Shown piece by piece: positions 25,947-34,209 of a stretch of 36,270 nt of DNA. The DNA is from Candidatus Accumulibacter sp. 66-26. Lineage in GTDB: Bacteria > Pseudomonadota > Gammaproteobacteria > Burkholderiales > Rhodocyclaceae. The DNA is taken from assembly GCA_001897745.1 (NCBI GenBank), contig MKUH01000013.1, forward strand, positions 1 to 36,270. Reading direction: 5' to 3'. Both the position numbers and the translations under genes were made by a program. Each line of letters starts with the position of its first letter. Within the stretch, counting starts at the first letter, position 1. The notes under the pieces were generated by a model. That model saw only the letters and a list, made by a program, of their open reading frames with translations. It had not been told where the DNA came from and did not search any database.

Positions 25947-26380
25947 GCGCGGCGCCGGAAACGGCCGCTGCGGCGTTCGCGCAACGGGGCCGCAAGCCTC
26001 CCGGCGAGCGCCGGCGCATCCTCCGCGCGCCGCCGAACGCGCCGGCCGGCAGACGCGCAAAAATAACCCGTTGCGCGCCATCCGTACGCTTACGCACATA
26101 CACCGGGCGCATTCGCGCCTAGGCTCCATCCCGAACTGCGGCGGAGCGGTTTCGGAAGCGCCGGCCGGAACCGCTCGCCGGCACGCCCTTCGCCAACCGA
26201 CGCGGCGCGTTCTGCTTGCTCGGCGAGCGAGCGGCGACGCCGGCGCCCCGTCGCGTGCCTCGAAAAGACGAGGAGACGAGCGGGCCGCCGGCGCCGCGCC
26301 GGGTCGCTCCCGCCACAAACACGACGGATCGACGAACGCGCTAGAACCGCGGAGATTGCGCTACAGAAAAGGATCCTGAA
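25947..26380. other. Intergenic region carrying promoter module A
   Basis: 434 bp of GC-rich DNA between the nitroreductase gene and the glucan-synthase remnant. The only structured part I see is promoter module A at 26084-26125. The long antisense frames across this stretch look like GC-driven shadows. Confidence 0.6.
26084..26125 (+). promoter_or_regulatory. Shared activator-type promoter module, copy A
   Basis: Dyad GTACG-CTTA-CGCAC (26084-26097) directly followed by ATACACC, then -10-like CTAGGCT at 26119-26125. Taking TAGGCT as the -10 hexamer gives a start near 26132 and puts the dyad centre at -41.5. Downstream: the cyclic-glucan-synthase remnant (26381), then transaldolase (26893). 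Copies B (33876) and C (34210) have the same spacing. Confidence 0.7.
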
Positions 26381-26781
26381 TTGAATGCCAGACTCGCCGC
26401 CGTTCGCGCGACCTTTTTCCGACTGAGCGCACGACTGCGCGGCGGCGATCTGGCCCAGAAATACGCGCTCGCCGAGCCGCCGCTGCGTGTCGAACTGTTC
26501 AGCGCCGACCAGATGGAGCGGCACGGCCGGCCCCTCGCCGAGGCGCACAAGGTGGCGCCGGGACGCGGCGCTTCGTGCCCTGTCTGCCGGCGGACTGGCC
26601 GGGCTTCACGCTGCGCTACCGCCACCGCGCCACCGAGTACACGATCGTCGTGCAGCGAGACGGCGCTGCGGCGCCGCCGGGCGCAGGAATACACGTAAGC
26701 GTGGATGGCGTCGCCCAGAACGATGCGGTAATAAGCTTGATCGACGATGGCCGGCCGCACCGGATCGACGTGAGGATATGA
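26381..26781 (+). pseudogene. Remnant of a cyclic beta-1,2-glucan synthase (NdvB-like) gene
   Basis: The first ~60 codons read LRGGDLAQKYALAEPPLRVE then LFSADQMERHGRPLAEAHKV, like the N-terminus of NdvB/GT84-GH94 cyclic glucan synthases. From about 26563 a different frame reads RRFVPCLPADWPGFTLRYRH, then TEYTIVVQRDG and a DGVAQNDAVISLIDDGRPHR tail ending at the TGA 26779-26781, like the C-terminus of the same family. The intact protein has roughly 2,700-2,900 residues, so nearly the whole gene is missing and the two ends are joined out of frame. The start is TTG at 26381. Assignment is by recall of family end motifs, not by a search. Confidence 0.65.
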
Positions 26782-26892
26782 GTTAGCGCATCGCCGCATC
26801 GCCGCATCCTCGCTTCCCGCGTGCCGTTCCGCGGCGTCCGGCGCGGACGCCGCCGGAAAGCCCGGACAGCCATCGACATCCGCGAGGTAGCC

Positions 26893-27981
26893 ATGAACGC
26901 AACGACCCGACTGCACGCGCTCGGCCAGAGGCTGTGGCTCGACAACATCACGCGCGACCTGCTCGACGACGGAAGGCTGCAGCGTTACTGCGCCGAGCTG
27001 TCTGTCAGCGGCCTGACCTCGAACCCGACCATCTTCGAGCAGGCCATCCGCAACACCGGCGCCTACGACGAGACGATCCGGCGCGCGGCGGCGGCCGGCA
27101 AGGCCGGCGAAGCGATCTTCCTCGACCTCGACCTCGCCGACCTGCGCCGGGCCGCCGCCGTCTTCCGGCCGATCCACGCGGCGAGCGGCGGGGTGGACGG
27201 GCTGGTTTCGCTCGAAGTCTCGCCGCTCCTCGCCGACGACGCGGCGGCGACCGTGGCCGAGGCCAAACGCCTGTACGCACAGGCGCAGTGCGCCAACCTG
27301 CTGATCAAAATTCCCGGCACGCCGGCCGGCGTCCTGGCCATCGAGGAGACGATCTTCGCCGGCGTGCCGGTGAACGTCACCCTGCTCTTCTCGCGCGAGC
27401 ACTACGTCGCGGCGGCCGACGCCTACTGGCGCGGCATCCGGCGGCGGGTCGCGGCGGGCCTCGATCCGCGTGTCAATTCCGTGGCCTCGCTGTTCATCAG
27501 CCGCTGGGACCACGCATTGAGCGGCACGCTGCCGTCGGAACTGAACAACCGCCTGGGCCTCGCCGTCGCCGGGCAGACCTACGCCGCCTACCGCACGCGC
27601 CAGACCTCTGCCGAATGGCGCCGGCTGGCCGACGCCGGCGCCCGACCGCAGCGCCTGCTGTGGGCGAGCACCGGAACGAAGGACCCGCGGCTGCCGGAAA
27701 GCTACTACGCCGAAGCGCTCGCCGCGCCGGACACCATCGACACCCTGCCCGAAAAGACGCTGCTCGCCCTCGCGGCGCCGGGCGCGCAGGATACGGCCCT
27801 GCGCGTCATGCCGGAGGACGGCGGCGACGCCGAAAGGGTACTCGCCGACTGCGCCCGCGCCGGTGTGGACCGCGCCGCCCTCGCCGCGCGCCTGCAGCGC
27901 GATGGCGCGCAGGCCTTCAGCCGATCCTGGAGCGGCCTGCTCGCCGAGATAGCCGCGAAAAGCGGCCAAGCGGACGCCTGA
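26893..27981 (+). CDS. tal: Transaldolase
   Basis: Cytoplasmic pentose-phosphate enzyme of 362 residues that moves a dihydroxyacetone unit between sedoheptulose 7-phosphate and glyceraldehyde 3-phosphate. The Schiff-base Lys is in NLLIKIPGTPAG; other family motifs are GLTSNPTIFEQAI, VSLEVSPLLADD, GVPVNVTLLFS and VASLFISRWD. The length is that of the long Tal subfamily often paired with glucose-6-phosphate isomerase genes. The ATG at 26893 follows GAGGT; upstream frame belongs to non-coding DNA. It is 3 bp before the ABC transporter gene. Together with gnd-zwf it covers much of the pentose-phosphate route in this window. Confidence 0.93.
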   Translation: MNATTRLHALGQRLWLDNITRDLLDDGRLQRYCAELSVSGLTSNPTIFEQAIRNTGAYDETIRRAAAAGKAGEAIFLDLDLADLRRAAAVFRPIHAASGGVDGLVSLEVSPLLADDAAATVAEAKRLYAQAQCANLLIKIPGTPAGVLAIEETIFAGVPVNVTLLFSREHYVAAADAYWRGIRRRVAAGLDPRVNSVASLFISRWDHALSGTLPSELNNRLGLAVAGQTYAAYRTRQTSAEWRRLADAGARPQRLLWASTGTKDPRLPESYYAEALAAPDTIDTLPEKTLLALAAPGAQDTALRVMPEDGGDAERVLADCARAGVDRAALAARLQRDGAQAFSRSWSGLLAEIAAKSGQADA

Positions 27982-27984
27982 GCC

Positions 27985-29703
27985 ATGCCCGAAACAGCCG
28001 AAATCCGGCACGACAAACAGATGATGCGGCGCTTCTGGCACCTCGCCGCACCCTACTGGCGCGAGGAGGAAAAATGGAAGGCCTGGGGGCTGATCGCCCT
28101 GCTCGTCCTGCTGCTGCTCGGGCAGACGCGCTTCGCCGTGCTCTTCAATGAGCAGACGGGGGAATTCACCTCGGCGCTCGCCGCGCACGACGAGGAACGC
28201 TTCTGGATCGCCATCAAGACCAGCCTCGGCCTGCTAACGGTGGCCGTGCCGATCTACGCCTTCTTCTTCTACGTCCGCGACAAGCTCGGCATCCACTGGC
28301 GGCGCTGGCTGACCAGCCGCTTTCTCGACCGCTATTTCAGCAAGCGGCACTACTACGAACTGAACTCCAACGCCGGCATCGACAACCCCGACCAGCGCAT
28401 CGCCGAAGACATCAACACCTTCACCCAGCGCACGCTCTTCTTCCTGCTCATCTTCATCGGCTCGCTCCTGCAACTCGTCGCCTTCAGCAGCGTGCTCTGG
28501 TCGATCTCGCACGCGCTCGTCTACTTCCTCGTCCTCTACGCGACGGCCGGCACGCTCGTCACCGTCTTCGTCTTCGGCAAGCCGCTGGTCGGGCTCAACT
28601 TCCAGCAACTCCGGCGCGAGGCGGACTTCCGCTTCGGCCTCGTGCGCGTGCGCGAAAACGCCGAATCGATCGCCTTCTATCGCGGCGAGGCGCAGGAGAC
28701 GCTGCAGGTCAAACGCCGCTTCATCAAGGCCTTCATCAACTTCAACAAGCTGATCAGGGCCCAGCTCGCCCTCAACCTCTTCCAGTACGCCTACAGCCTG
28801 CTGACCATCGTCCTGCCGAGCGCCATCGTCGCCTCGCAGGTGCTCTCCGGCGAGCTCGAAGTCGGCCGCGCCGTGCAGGCCGCCGGCGCCTTCGCGGCGG
28901 TGCTCAGCGCGATCTCGGTGGTCGTCGAGAATTTCGAAGGCCTGAGCCGCTTCGCGGCGGGCATCGACCGCCTCGAAGCCTTCGCCAGGACGATGGCTGC
29001 GCCGTCGCCCGGCACGCTCAGCCTCGGCGGCGTCATCGACCTCGAAATCGACTCGCGCCTGGCGCTCGAAAACGTCACCCTGCAAACCCCGAACTACCGG
29101 CGGGTGCTGGTGCGCGATCTCTCGCTGGAAGTCGCGCCGGGCGCCGGGCTGCTCATCGTCGGCAGCAGCGGCAGCGGCAAGAGCTCGCTGCTGCGCGCCA
29201 TCGCCGGCCTGTGGTACGCGGGCAGCGGCCGGATCGTGCGCCCGCGCCCGGAAGACATGCTCTTCCTGCCGCAACGCCCCTACCTGCTGCTCGGATCGCT
29301 GCGCAGCCAGCTCCTGTACCCCGGCAAGGACACGACGATCCCGGATGCCGAACTCCTGCGCCTGCTCGAACGGGTGAACCTGCCCGACCTCGCCGCCCGC
29401 TTCGGCGGGCTGGACGCCGAAATGGACTGGGAGAACGTCCTCTCCGTCGGCGAGCAGCAACGCCTCGCCTTCGCCCGCGTCCTGCGCAGCCAGCCGCGCT
29501 ACGCCATCCTCGACGAAGCGACCAGCGCGCTCGATATCGCCAACGAGGAAAACCTGTACGGACAGCTCGCCGCCACCGACACGACGATCGTCAGCATCGG
29601 CCACCGCTCGACCATCCTGAAGCATCACCAGCACGTCCTCGAACTCACCGGCGACGGCGGCTGGAATTCGTACCCGGCGGCCGCCTACCGCTTCGCGCAG
29701 TAG
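27985..29703 (+). CDS. ABC exporter with fused permease and ATPase, SbmA/BacA-like
   Basis: Inner-membrane protein of 572 residues. The N-terminal ABC_membrane_2-type permease (residues about 1-330) has helices around 35-55, 80-100, 150-170 and 190-210, with the typical WRRWLTSRFLDRYFSKRHYY and NPDQRIAEDINTFT motifs. The ATPase has Walker A GSSGSGKSS near 393-401, signature LSVGEQQRLAFAR near 486 and Walker B YAILDEATSALD near 507. This arrangement matches YddA and ABCD-type transporters; SbmA/BacA share the permease but lack the ATPase. Substrates in the group include peptides and very-long-chain fatty acids; the substrate here is unknown. It is separated from tal by only 3 bp. Confidence 0.9.
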   Translation: MPETAEIRHDKQMMRRFWHLAAPYWREEEKWKAWGLIALLVLLLLGQTRFAVLFNEQTGEFTSALAAHDEERFWIAIKTSLGLLTVAVPIYAFFFYVRDKLGIHWRRWLTSRFLDRYFSKRHYYELNSNAGIDNPDQRIAEDINTFTQRTLFFLLIFIGSLLQLVAFSSVLWSISHALVYFLVLYATAGTLVTVFVFGKPLVGLNFQQLRREADFRFGLVRVRENAESIAFYRGEAQETLQVKRRFIKAFINFNKLIRAQLALNLFQYAYSLLTIVLPSAIVASQVLSGELEVGRAVQAAGAFAAVLSAISVVVENFEGLSRFAAGIDRLEAFARTMAAPSPGTLSLGGVIDLEIDSRLALENVTLQTPNYRRVLVRDLSLEVAPGAGLLIVGSSGSGKSSLLRAIAGLWYAGSGRIVRPRPEDMLFLPQRPYLLLGSLRSQLLYPGKDTTIPDAELLRLLERVNLPDLAARFGGLDAEMDWENVLSVGEQQRLAFARVLRSQPRYAILDEATSALDIANEENLYGQLAATDTTIVSIGHRSTILKHHQHVLELTGDGGWNSYPAAAYRFAQ

Positions 29704-30030
29704 GCGGCGGGAAACTCGCAACGGCGGGATTTCGCGCCCCGACTCCCGTCGCACTAGGCTGGCGCCGACCCGCCGCCCGCGGGCTTCACATGCGGGAGAA
29801 ATGCGGAATGCGGCACGGCGATCCGTTATTCAACGCACAGACGGAAGTTCGATCAGAACTGGATAGTGCGGACGGTGGGGCGACAACTTTGCATTTGCGC
29901 GCGGCGGCGATGCGGCATTGGCGCGGTCGTCCCTGCCCGGCCGGCGCATTCCACCCGCCCCGGCGTGCTCCGATGCAGCCTTCGGGCGGGCGAAAGCGCC
30001 GCCTTTGCGACGTTCGACGAGGAGAAGAAA
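29704..30030. other. Intergenic region upstream of the monooxygenase-fold gene
   Basis: 327 bp. It contains CTAGGCT at 29754-29760, identical to the -10-like block of the shared promoter modules, but without the upstream dyad. No gene with a plausible start was found. Confidence 0.5.
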
Positions 30031-30345
30031 ATGATCGAAGCCGTTCTGACTTTTGATTTGCTGCCCAACAGCGACCTGAAGGCCTATCAGGAGTGGGTCG
30101 CGAAGCTGGGGAACACCATGGCGAAGCAGCCCGGCGTCATCGAGTTTCGGGCGAACAGGAACATCCTGGGCAATCCGATAGGGCGCTCGGTGACGACGTT
30201 CACATCGCTGGAAGACTGGGCGAAATTCACCGACGGCCCCTGGCAGCAGATCGCGCATGAATTTCGCGGTTTTGCGACCAACATCCGGGTCGAACTGTGG
30301 GGGCCGTCGCCCCTCCTGAAGGAGCCGATCCGTCCGGCGAAATAG
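30031..30345 (+). CDS. Small ABM-fold (antibiotic biosynthesis monooxygenase-like) protein
   Basis: Protein of 104 residues with the dimeric alpha-beta ferredoxin-like fold: IEAVLTFDLLPNSDLKAYQE, LGNTMAKQPGVIEFRANRNI, SVTTFTSLEDWAKFTDGP and a final EFRGFATNIRVELWG strand. Proteins of this fold act as cofactor-free oxygenases or as stress proteins; nothing specific to an active site can be claimed here. GAGGAG lies 6 nt before the ATG at 30031, fixing the start. Confidence 0.75.
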   Translation: MIEAVLTFDLLPNSDLKAYQEWVAKLGNTMAKQPGVIEFRANRNILGNPIGRSVTTFTSLEDWAKFTDGPWQQIAHEFRGFATNIRVELWGPSPLLKEPIRPAK

Positions 30346-30432
30346 AGAAATAGACCGTCTCCCGCCCATCGCGGGAAGGCGCAGCAGCGTTTTTCCATCG
30401 ATGGGCGCCCGCATCCGGCCCGAAGCAGCGGA

Positions 30433-31311
30433 CTAGGCGTCGACCTTGCACAGCGCGAGAACCGCGCGTATCCCGCGCGTTCGGTGGCGTTGCGCGTGGA
30501 TGGCGATGCGCAGTTCGCGCGACAGGTCGAGGAAGGGCGTCGCGAGCGGCACCAGCGATCCGGCCTGAAACGCCTCGCGCAATTCGAGCGACGACAGGCA
30601 GCCGAGCCCCATGCCGAGACGCACGCACTGGCGCACGGCTTCCGGCTGCTCGAGTTCGAGCGCGATGCGCGGGCCGATGCCGACGTCGCCCAGCGCGCGG
30701 TCGAAGCGCTCGCGCGTGCCGGACCCCGGTTCGCGCGTCACCCAGCCAGCCGACCTCAGATCCTCCGGCGTCACGTCGGCGCCGGCCAAGGGATGGCCGG
30801 GGGCGGCGAAGACCTGCAATTCGTCCTTCCACCAGGGGAAACAGGTCAGCCGCGGATCGTTCACCGGCCCCTCGATGAACCCCAGGTCGATCTGGAACGC
30901 CAGCAGCCGCGACACCACCTGCTCGGTGTTGTGCCGGGAAACGCGGACTTTGCCCTGCGGATAGCTCCGGCTCAGTTCGGCGATCAGCGCCGGCAGCAGG
31001 TGGTTGCCGATAGTGACGCTGGCGCCGAGATGAACGTCGAAGGCGCCGCCGCCGGCCCGGCCGACCTCCTCGATATCGCTCACCCGATCCAGCACTTCGC
31101 GCGCCAGCGGCAGGATTTCGCGCCCGCTGTCGGTAAGCTGCCATTGCCGGCCCTGGCGGTTGAACAAGGGCGCGCCGAGCTGCCCTTCCAGGTCGGCCAG
31201 CGCCATGCTGGCCGCCGCCTGACTCATGGCGACCGCCTGCGCGGCGCGCGTCACCTGCCCGTGGCTGGCGACCGCGGCGAACACTTCGAGCTGGCGCAAC
31301 GTTATTTTCAT
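30433..31311 (-). CDS. LysR-family regulator (YeiE/CysB-like)
   Basis: Transcription factor of 292 residues. The winged HTH is at the N-terminus (ITLRQLEVFAAVASHGQVT RAAQAVAMSQAAASMALADLE read across the helix), then a periplasmic-binding-protein-like effector domain (LGASVTIGNHLLPALI, DLGFIEGPVNDPRL, GWVTREPGSGTRERFD). It resembles YeiE, which in E. coli is divergent from yeiH; here too a YeiH-family gene starts on the other strand 93 bp away. The ATG at 31311 fits the family better than the upstream 31329 start. The AT-rich shared promoter (31312-31404) probably carries its binding sites. Confidence 0.88.
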   Translation of the reverse strand: MKITLRQLEVFAAVASHGQVTRAAQAVAMSQAAASMALADLEGQLGAPLFNRQGRQWQLTDSGREILPLAREVLDRVSDIEEVGRAGGGAFDVHLGASVTIGNHLLPALIAELSRSYPQGKVRVSRHNTEQVVSRLLAFQIDLGFIEGPVNDPRLTCFPWWKDELQVFAAPGHPLAGADVTPEDLRSAGWVTREPGSGTRERFDRALGDVGIGPRIALELEQPEAVRQCVRLGMGLGCLSSLELREAFQAGSLVPLATPFLDLSRELRIAIHAQRHRTRGIRAVLALCKVDA

Positions 31312-31404
31312 AACCAAATCCGATTTCAATTATAAAAAATATACGTTTTACTTATCGAACTGGCAAGAACTAGCATTCGGGCTTCACCTAAGCGGACCCG
31401 TGCG

Positions 31405-32415
31405 ATGTCCTTTCCCAAGCTTCTTCCCGGCCTCGGCCTGATCGCGCTGATCGCCGCCGCTTCCATTTTCGCGGCACAGCGCGGCGAACTGAGCGCAATC
31501 GGCGCCTCGCCGCTGACGCTGGCCATCGCCGCCGGGGCGCTGCTCGGCAACCTGCGCCCCGGGCTGGCGCGCGGCATCTGGCAGCCCGGCACGCGCTTCG
31601 CACAGAAGACCTTGCTGCGCGCCGGCGTCGCCCTCTACGGCTTCAATCTCGACCTGCAGCAGATCGCCGAAGCGGGACGCTCGGGGCTGCTGATCGACGC
31701 CGTGATGCTCGTCTCGACGCTGGCCATCGGCTACTTCGTCGGCACCCGCTGGCTGCGCATGGACCGCGAATCGGCGCTGCTGATCTCGGCGGGAAGCGCC
31801 ATCTGCGGCGCCGCCGCCATCGTGGCGACCGGCTCGGTGCTGCGCATGAGCGAAAGCGACGGCGTCAGGAAGGCGGCGACAGCGGTGGCGACCGTCGTCC
31901 TCTTCGGGACGGCGGCGATGTTCCTCTACCCCCTGCTGTTCGCCTGGTTGGGCGAAAGCCGTTCGCTGTTCGGCGTCTTCATCGGCTCGACCGTGCACGA
32001 GGTCGCCCAGGTGGTCGCCATCGGCAACGCCATCGGCGGCGAGGCCGCGCACAACGCGGTGATCGTGAAGATGATCCGCGTCCTTCTGCTGGTGCCCTTC
32101 CTGCTCGGCCTGAGTTTCTGGATCGCGCGCCGGCGCGGCGACGCGCAGGAGGGAGGCGTTTCGGTCCCGTGGTTCGCGCTGGCCTTCCTCCTCTTCGCCG
32201 GCGTCAATTCCGCGTTCGCCATACCGGAAGAACTGCTGCAGGCCCTCCGGCAAAGCGGCATCCTCAGCCTGACTTTCGCGATGGCGGCTTTCGGCATGGA
32301 AACCACCTTCGGCCTCTTGCGCCAGGCGGGAATCAAACCCCTGCTCCTCGGCGCCCTCCTCTTCGCCTATCTCGTCGCAATCGGCGGCTGGGTCAATTTC
32401 GGTTTGCTTGAATAG
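31405..32415 (+). CDS. yeiH: YeiH-family putative sulfate exporter / membrane transporter
   Basis: Inner-membrane protein of 336 residues with about ten hydrophobic helices, UPF0324/YeiH family. Characteristic stretches: FAQKTLLRAGVALYGFNLDL, ALLISAGSAICGAAAIVA, FIGSTVHEVAQVVAIGNAI and FGMETTFGLLRQAGIKPLLL. Annotation databases call the family putative sulfate exporter, but its substrate is not well established. Divergent from the YeiE-like regulator, which likely controls it. Stop at 32415, 10 bp before the end of the opposite-strand TPR gene. Confidence 0.88.
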   Translation: MSFPKLLPGLGLIALIAAASIFAAQRGELSAIGASPLTLAIAAGALLGNLRPGLARGIWQPGTRFAQKTLLRAGVALYGFNLDLQQIAEAGRSGLLIDAVMLVSTLAIGYFVGTRWLRMDRESALLISAGSAICGAAAIVATGSVLRMSESDGVRKAATAVATVVLFGTAAMFLYPLLFAWLGESRSLFGVFIGSTVHEVAQVVAIGNAIGGEAAHNAVIVKMIRVLLLVPFLLGLSFWIARRRGDAQEGGVSVPWFALAFLLFAGVNSAFAIPEELLQALRQSGILSLTFAMAAFGMETTFGLLRQAGIKPLLLGALLFAYLVAIGGWVNFGLLE

Positions 32416-32425
32416 GCGCCTTGCT

Positions 32426-33103
32426 TCAACTAGGGCTCCTCTTCAATTCAATTTTTCCGTTACGTATTGCGTCAATAAGCTTGATGGCATTCTCATCGCT
32501 CGGCTTGCGACGTTTGTAATCTTCAAGGTTCTTTAAGGCTTGCTCTTTGTTTCCGAGGGCCAGGTACGCCACGCCAATCGCATATGCAGCATCAACAACC
32601 CCTACGGAAAGCGCCTTCTCAAGATACGGGAGAGCTTCTTTAGCCTTTCCTACACCCGCAAGAAAGGTTCCATACAGGTAATTGCCTCGCGGGTTGGAAG
32701 GCGATGCGGCGATCAATCGCAAGAAGATTGAGTTGGCTTTTTCAGCAGCCCCGGGGACATTGAGATTGTGACCAATGCTATTTACGTAGCCGGCTCGAGC
32801 AAGAAGCTCAAGATTCGGGGTTGGGACGTTAATCAGAATGTCGAGCATCCCCGACAGTGCCTTTACGTCTTGGGTAGCACGGTGTTGATCCTGTGGTGTG
32901 TCGAATCGCGGCGGATAGTTTTTCGCGTGAGCCGATAAATCATTCAGCATCTGGTCGAAGTACGCACCATCGAAACCATATTTCTTTCCCGTGGGCGTTT
33001 CCGAAACCGTGAGCAAACGCTTTGGGTCGTAATTTCCATATTCTTTGGCGTTTGCGCTGGGAACAATTAGGGCAACAAGAACGGCGAAAAGAAACTTGCG
33101 CAT
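32426..33103 (-). CDS. Exported TPR-repeat protein of unknown function
   Basis: Protein of 225 residues with a Sec signal peptide (MRKFLFAVLVALIVPSANA). The C-terminal half contains tetratricopeptide-like repeats: ANSIFLRLIAASPSNPRGNY, GKAKEALPYLEKALSVGVVD and GNKEQALKNLEDYKRRKPSD. The N-terminal half (KYGFDGAYFDQMLNDLSAHA) is not recognised. Its GC (about 48%) is far below its neighbours, suggesting recent acquisition together with the next small gene. Probably a periplasmic scaffold; partner unknown. Confidence 0.75.
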   Translation of the reverse strand: MRKFLFAVLVALIVPSANAKEYGNYDPKRLLTVSETPTGKKYGFDGAYFDQMLNDLSAHAKNYPPRFDTPQDQHRATQDVKALSGMLDILINVPTPNLELLARAGYVNSIGHNLNVPGAAEKANSIFLRLIAASPSNPRGNYLYGTFLAGVGKAKEALPYLEKALSVGVVDAAYAIGVAYLALGNKEQALKNLEDYKRRKPSDENAIKLIDAIRNGKIELKRSPS

Positions 33104-33129
33104 GATGTATAGATTCCTAACTAACTAGT

Positions 33130-33453
33130 TCAGCCGAGGCGCAGGAGAAAGAAAAGGGCGAGAACGCAGGCAAGACAAAGAAAAAAGACAACCTGCAGCG
33201 CCCTGCCGATGGCGAAAAGGACTGGGTCGTTAAGCCGAGAAAACCTACCGAAAAAGACGAAGAAAAACAGAGAATTCTCGGCAAATGAGCCCTCGGGGTT
33301 AACAATCGTGGGGGAGCCTAGCTGCCTCCACACAGAAGGAAATGCTGTACGCAGGTGAGCCAAGAACCGTAGGTGGTAGTGAACACCCATTGCGACCAAA
33401 ACGAGTAGCCCGGAAGAGACTATCCAGGTGAGTAATTGGGCTTCTTGAAGCAT
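33130..33453 (-). CDS. Small two-helix membrane protein, UspB-like topology
   Basis: Protein of 107 residues with an N-terminal membrane helix (LLTWIVSSGLLVLVAMGVHY), a basic cytoplasmic loop (HLRFLAHLRTAFPSVWRQLG) and a C-terminal helix (LQVVFFLCLACVLALFFLL). Length and layout resemble universal stress protein B, but sequence similarity is weak by eye, so this is a topology statement only. It is 26 bp upstream of the TPR gene on the same strand and shares its low GC; the two are probably one unit. Confidence 0.6.
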   Translation of the reverse strand: MLQEAQLLTWIVSSGLLVLVAMGVHYHLRFLAHLRTAFPSVWRQLGSPTIVNPEGSFAENSLFFFVFFGRFSRLNDPVLFAIGRALQVVFFLCLACVLALFFLLRLG

Positions 33454-33971
33454 TGCCGTCTAACGTTAATAAGACATTGCCATCAGCGTATAAGCTGATT
33501 CTTTGTGAGCACAATTTGTTTTTGAAGCTCTGCAATCTGTTGTTTTATTGATGTCATTGTTTTTTCTGCGCCCAGAAAAAGGAAAACACACCGCTTTCCA
33601 TCATTTGAGCCGGAACTGCTCGATCAGGTGCGTTCCTGTATCTGGGTGAAACATCACAAGACCCAAATGGAATGACAATATACCAAACGAATACTTCGCT
33701 TTAACCTGTTTCACGGCAAGCGGCATCTGCGTGAGGTAGGGGCGCGGAGGTCGGTATCTTCCTTTTGTACCGGGCGGCCGATGGCAATGTCGCGGCTGCC
33801 ATGCAGCATCAGGCCTTGGCCTGCTCTTTTTTCCCGCGAGGTGCGTGAGGTGGAATCGCCCTCGCCCACCGCTACGTACGGAAACGTACATACGCACCCG
33901 GCCGCGGCGGCTAGGCTTGAAAGCGGGGCAAACGCCGTTCGCGTTCGCCGCACCGCCTTGGGGATCGCCAT
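33454..33971. other. Intergenic region with promoter module B
   Basis: 518 bp. The left half is AT-richer, like the preceding islet, and has no supported gene. A palindromic stretch CAGGCC-TT-GGCCTG (33810-33823) followed by a T-run (33827-33832) could act as a weak terminator. Promoter module B lies at 33876-33917, just before the CcoQ-like gene. Confidence 0.55.
33876..33917 (+). promoter_or_regulatory. Shared activator-type promoter module, copy B
   Basis: GTACG-GAAA-CGTAC (33876-33889), the only copy with a perfect dyad, then ATACGCACC, and CTAGGCT at 33911-33917. The predicted start is near 33924, about 48 nt before the CcoQ-like ATG. The dyad centre is at -41.5, as in copies A and C. 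Confidence 0.75.
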
Positions 33972-34103
33972 ATGGACACCGCCGGCTACACCATCTACCT
34001 GCTCGTCCTAGTCGCCCTCTTCGTTCTCGTGCTGATCTGGAGCTTCGGCCGCAAGCGCAAGAAGCGCTTCGAGGACGACGCCAAAATCCCGTTCGAAGAA
34101 TGA
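33972..34103 (+). CDS. Orphan CcoQ/FixQ-like membrane microprotein
   Basis: A 43-residue protein: MDTAGYTIYLLVLVALFVLV then LIWSFGRKRKKRFEDDAKIP and FEE. One membrane helix (about residues 7-24) is followed by a basic stretch and an acidic end (FEDDAKIPFEE), the layout and tail motif of CcoQ, the small subunit that stabilises cbb3-type cytochrome oxidase. GGGGA lies 8 nt before the ATG. No ccoN, ccoO or ccoP gene is nearby, so it stands alone. It has its own copy of the promoter module. Too short for most gene finders; a link to cbb3 oxidase is inferred from the tail and helix. Confidence 0.68.
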   Translation: MDTAGYTIYLLVLVALFVLVLIWSFGRKRKKRFEDDAKIPFEE

Positions 34104-34209
34104 ATAGCGGGGTCGCCAGGCTCCGTAGGGATAAACGCTCTCCGGGAAGACTTTGCGAAGAGCGAGTAAACAAGCAGCTCTCTGCGGTGGAACCTTGGAG
34201 GGCAGCTGC

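Noticed and set aside
26341-28188. 615-codon open frame on the minus strand
   Set aside because: Antisense to transaldolase, the ABC exporter start and the glucan-synthase remnant; no family motif.
28234-29754. 506-codon open frame on the minus strand
   Set aside because: Antisense to the ABC exporter with intact Walker and signature motifs; low-complexity Glu/Asp/Arg composition.
29718-29760. Possible fourth copy of the promoter module
   Set aside because: CTAGGCT is present at 29754, but the GTACG-N4-CGYAC dyad and ATAC block are absent at the required spacing.
33483-33557. 24-codon minus-strand frame beginning MTSIKQQIAELQKQ
   Set aside because: Coiled-coil-like, but too short, without ribosome site or family similarity.
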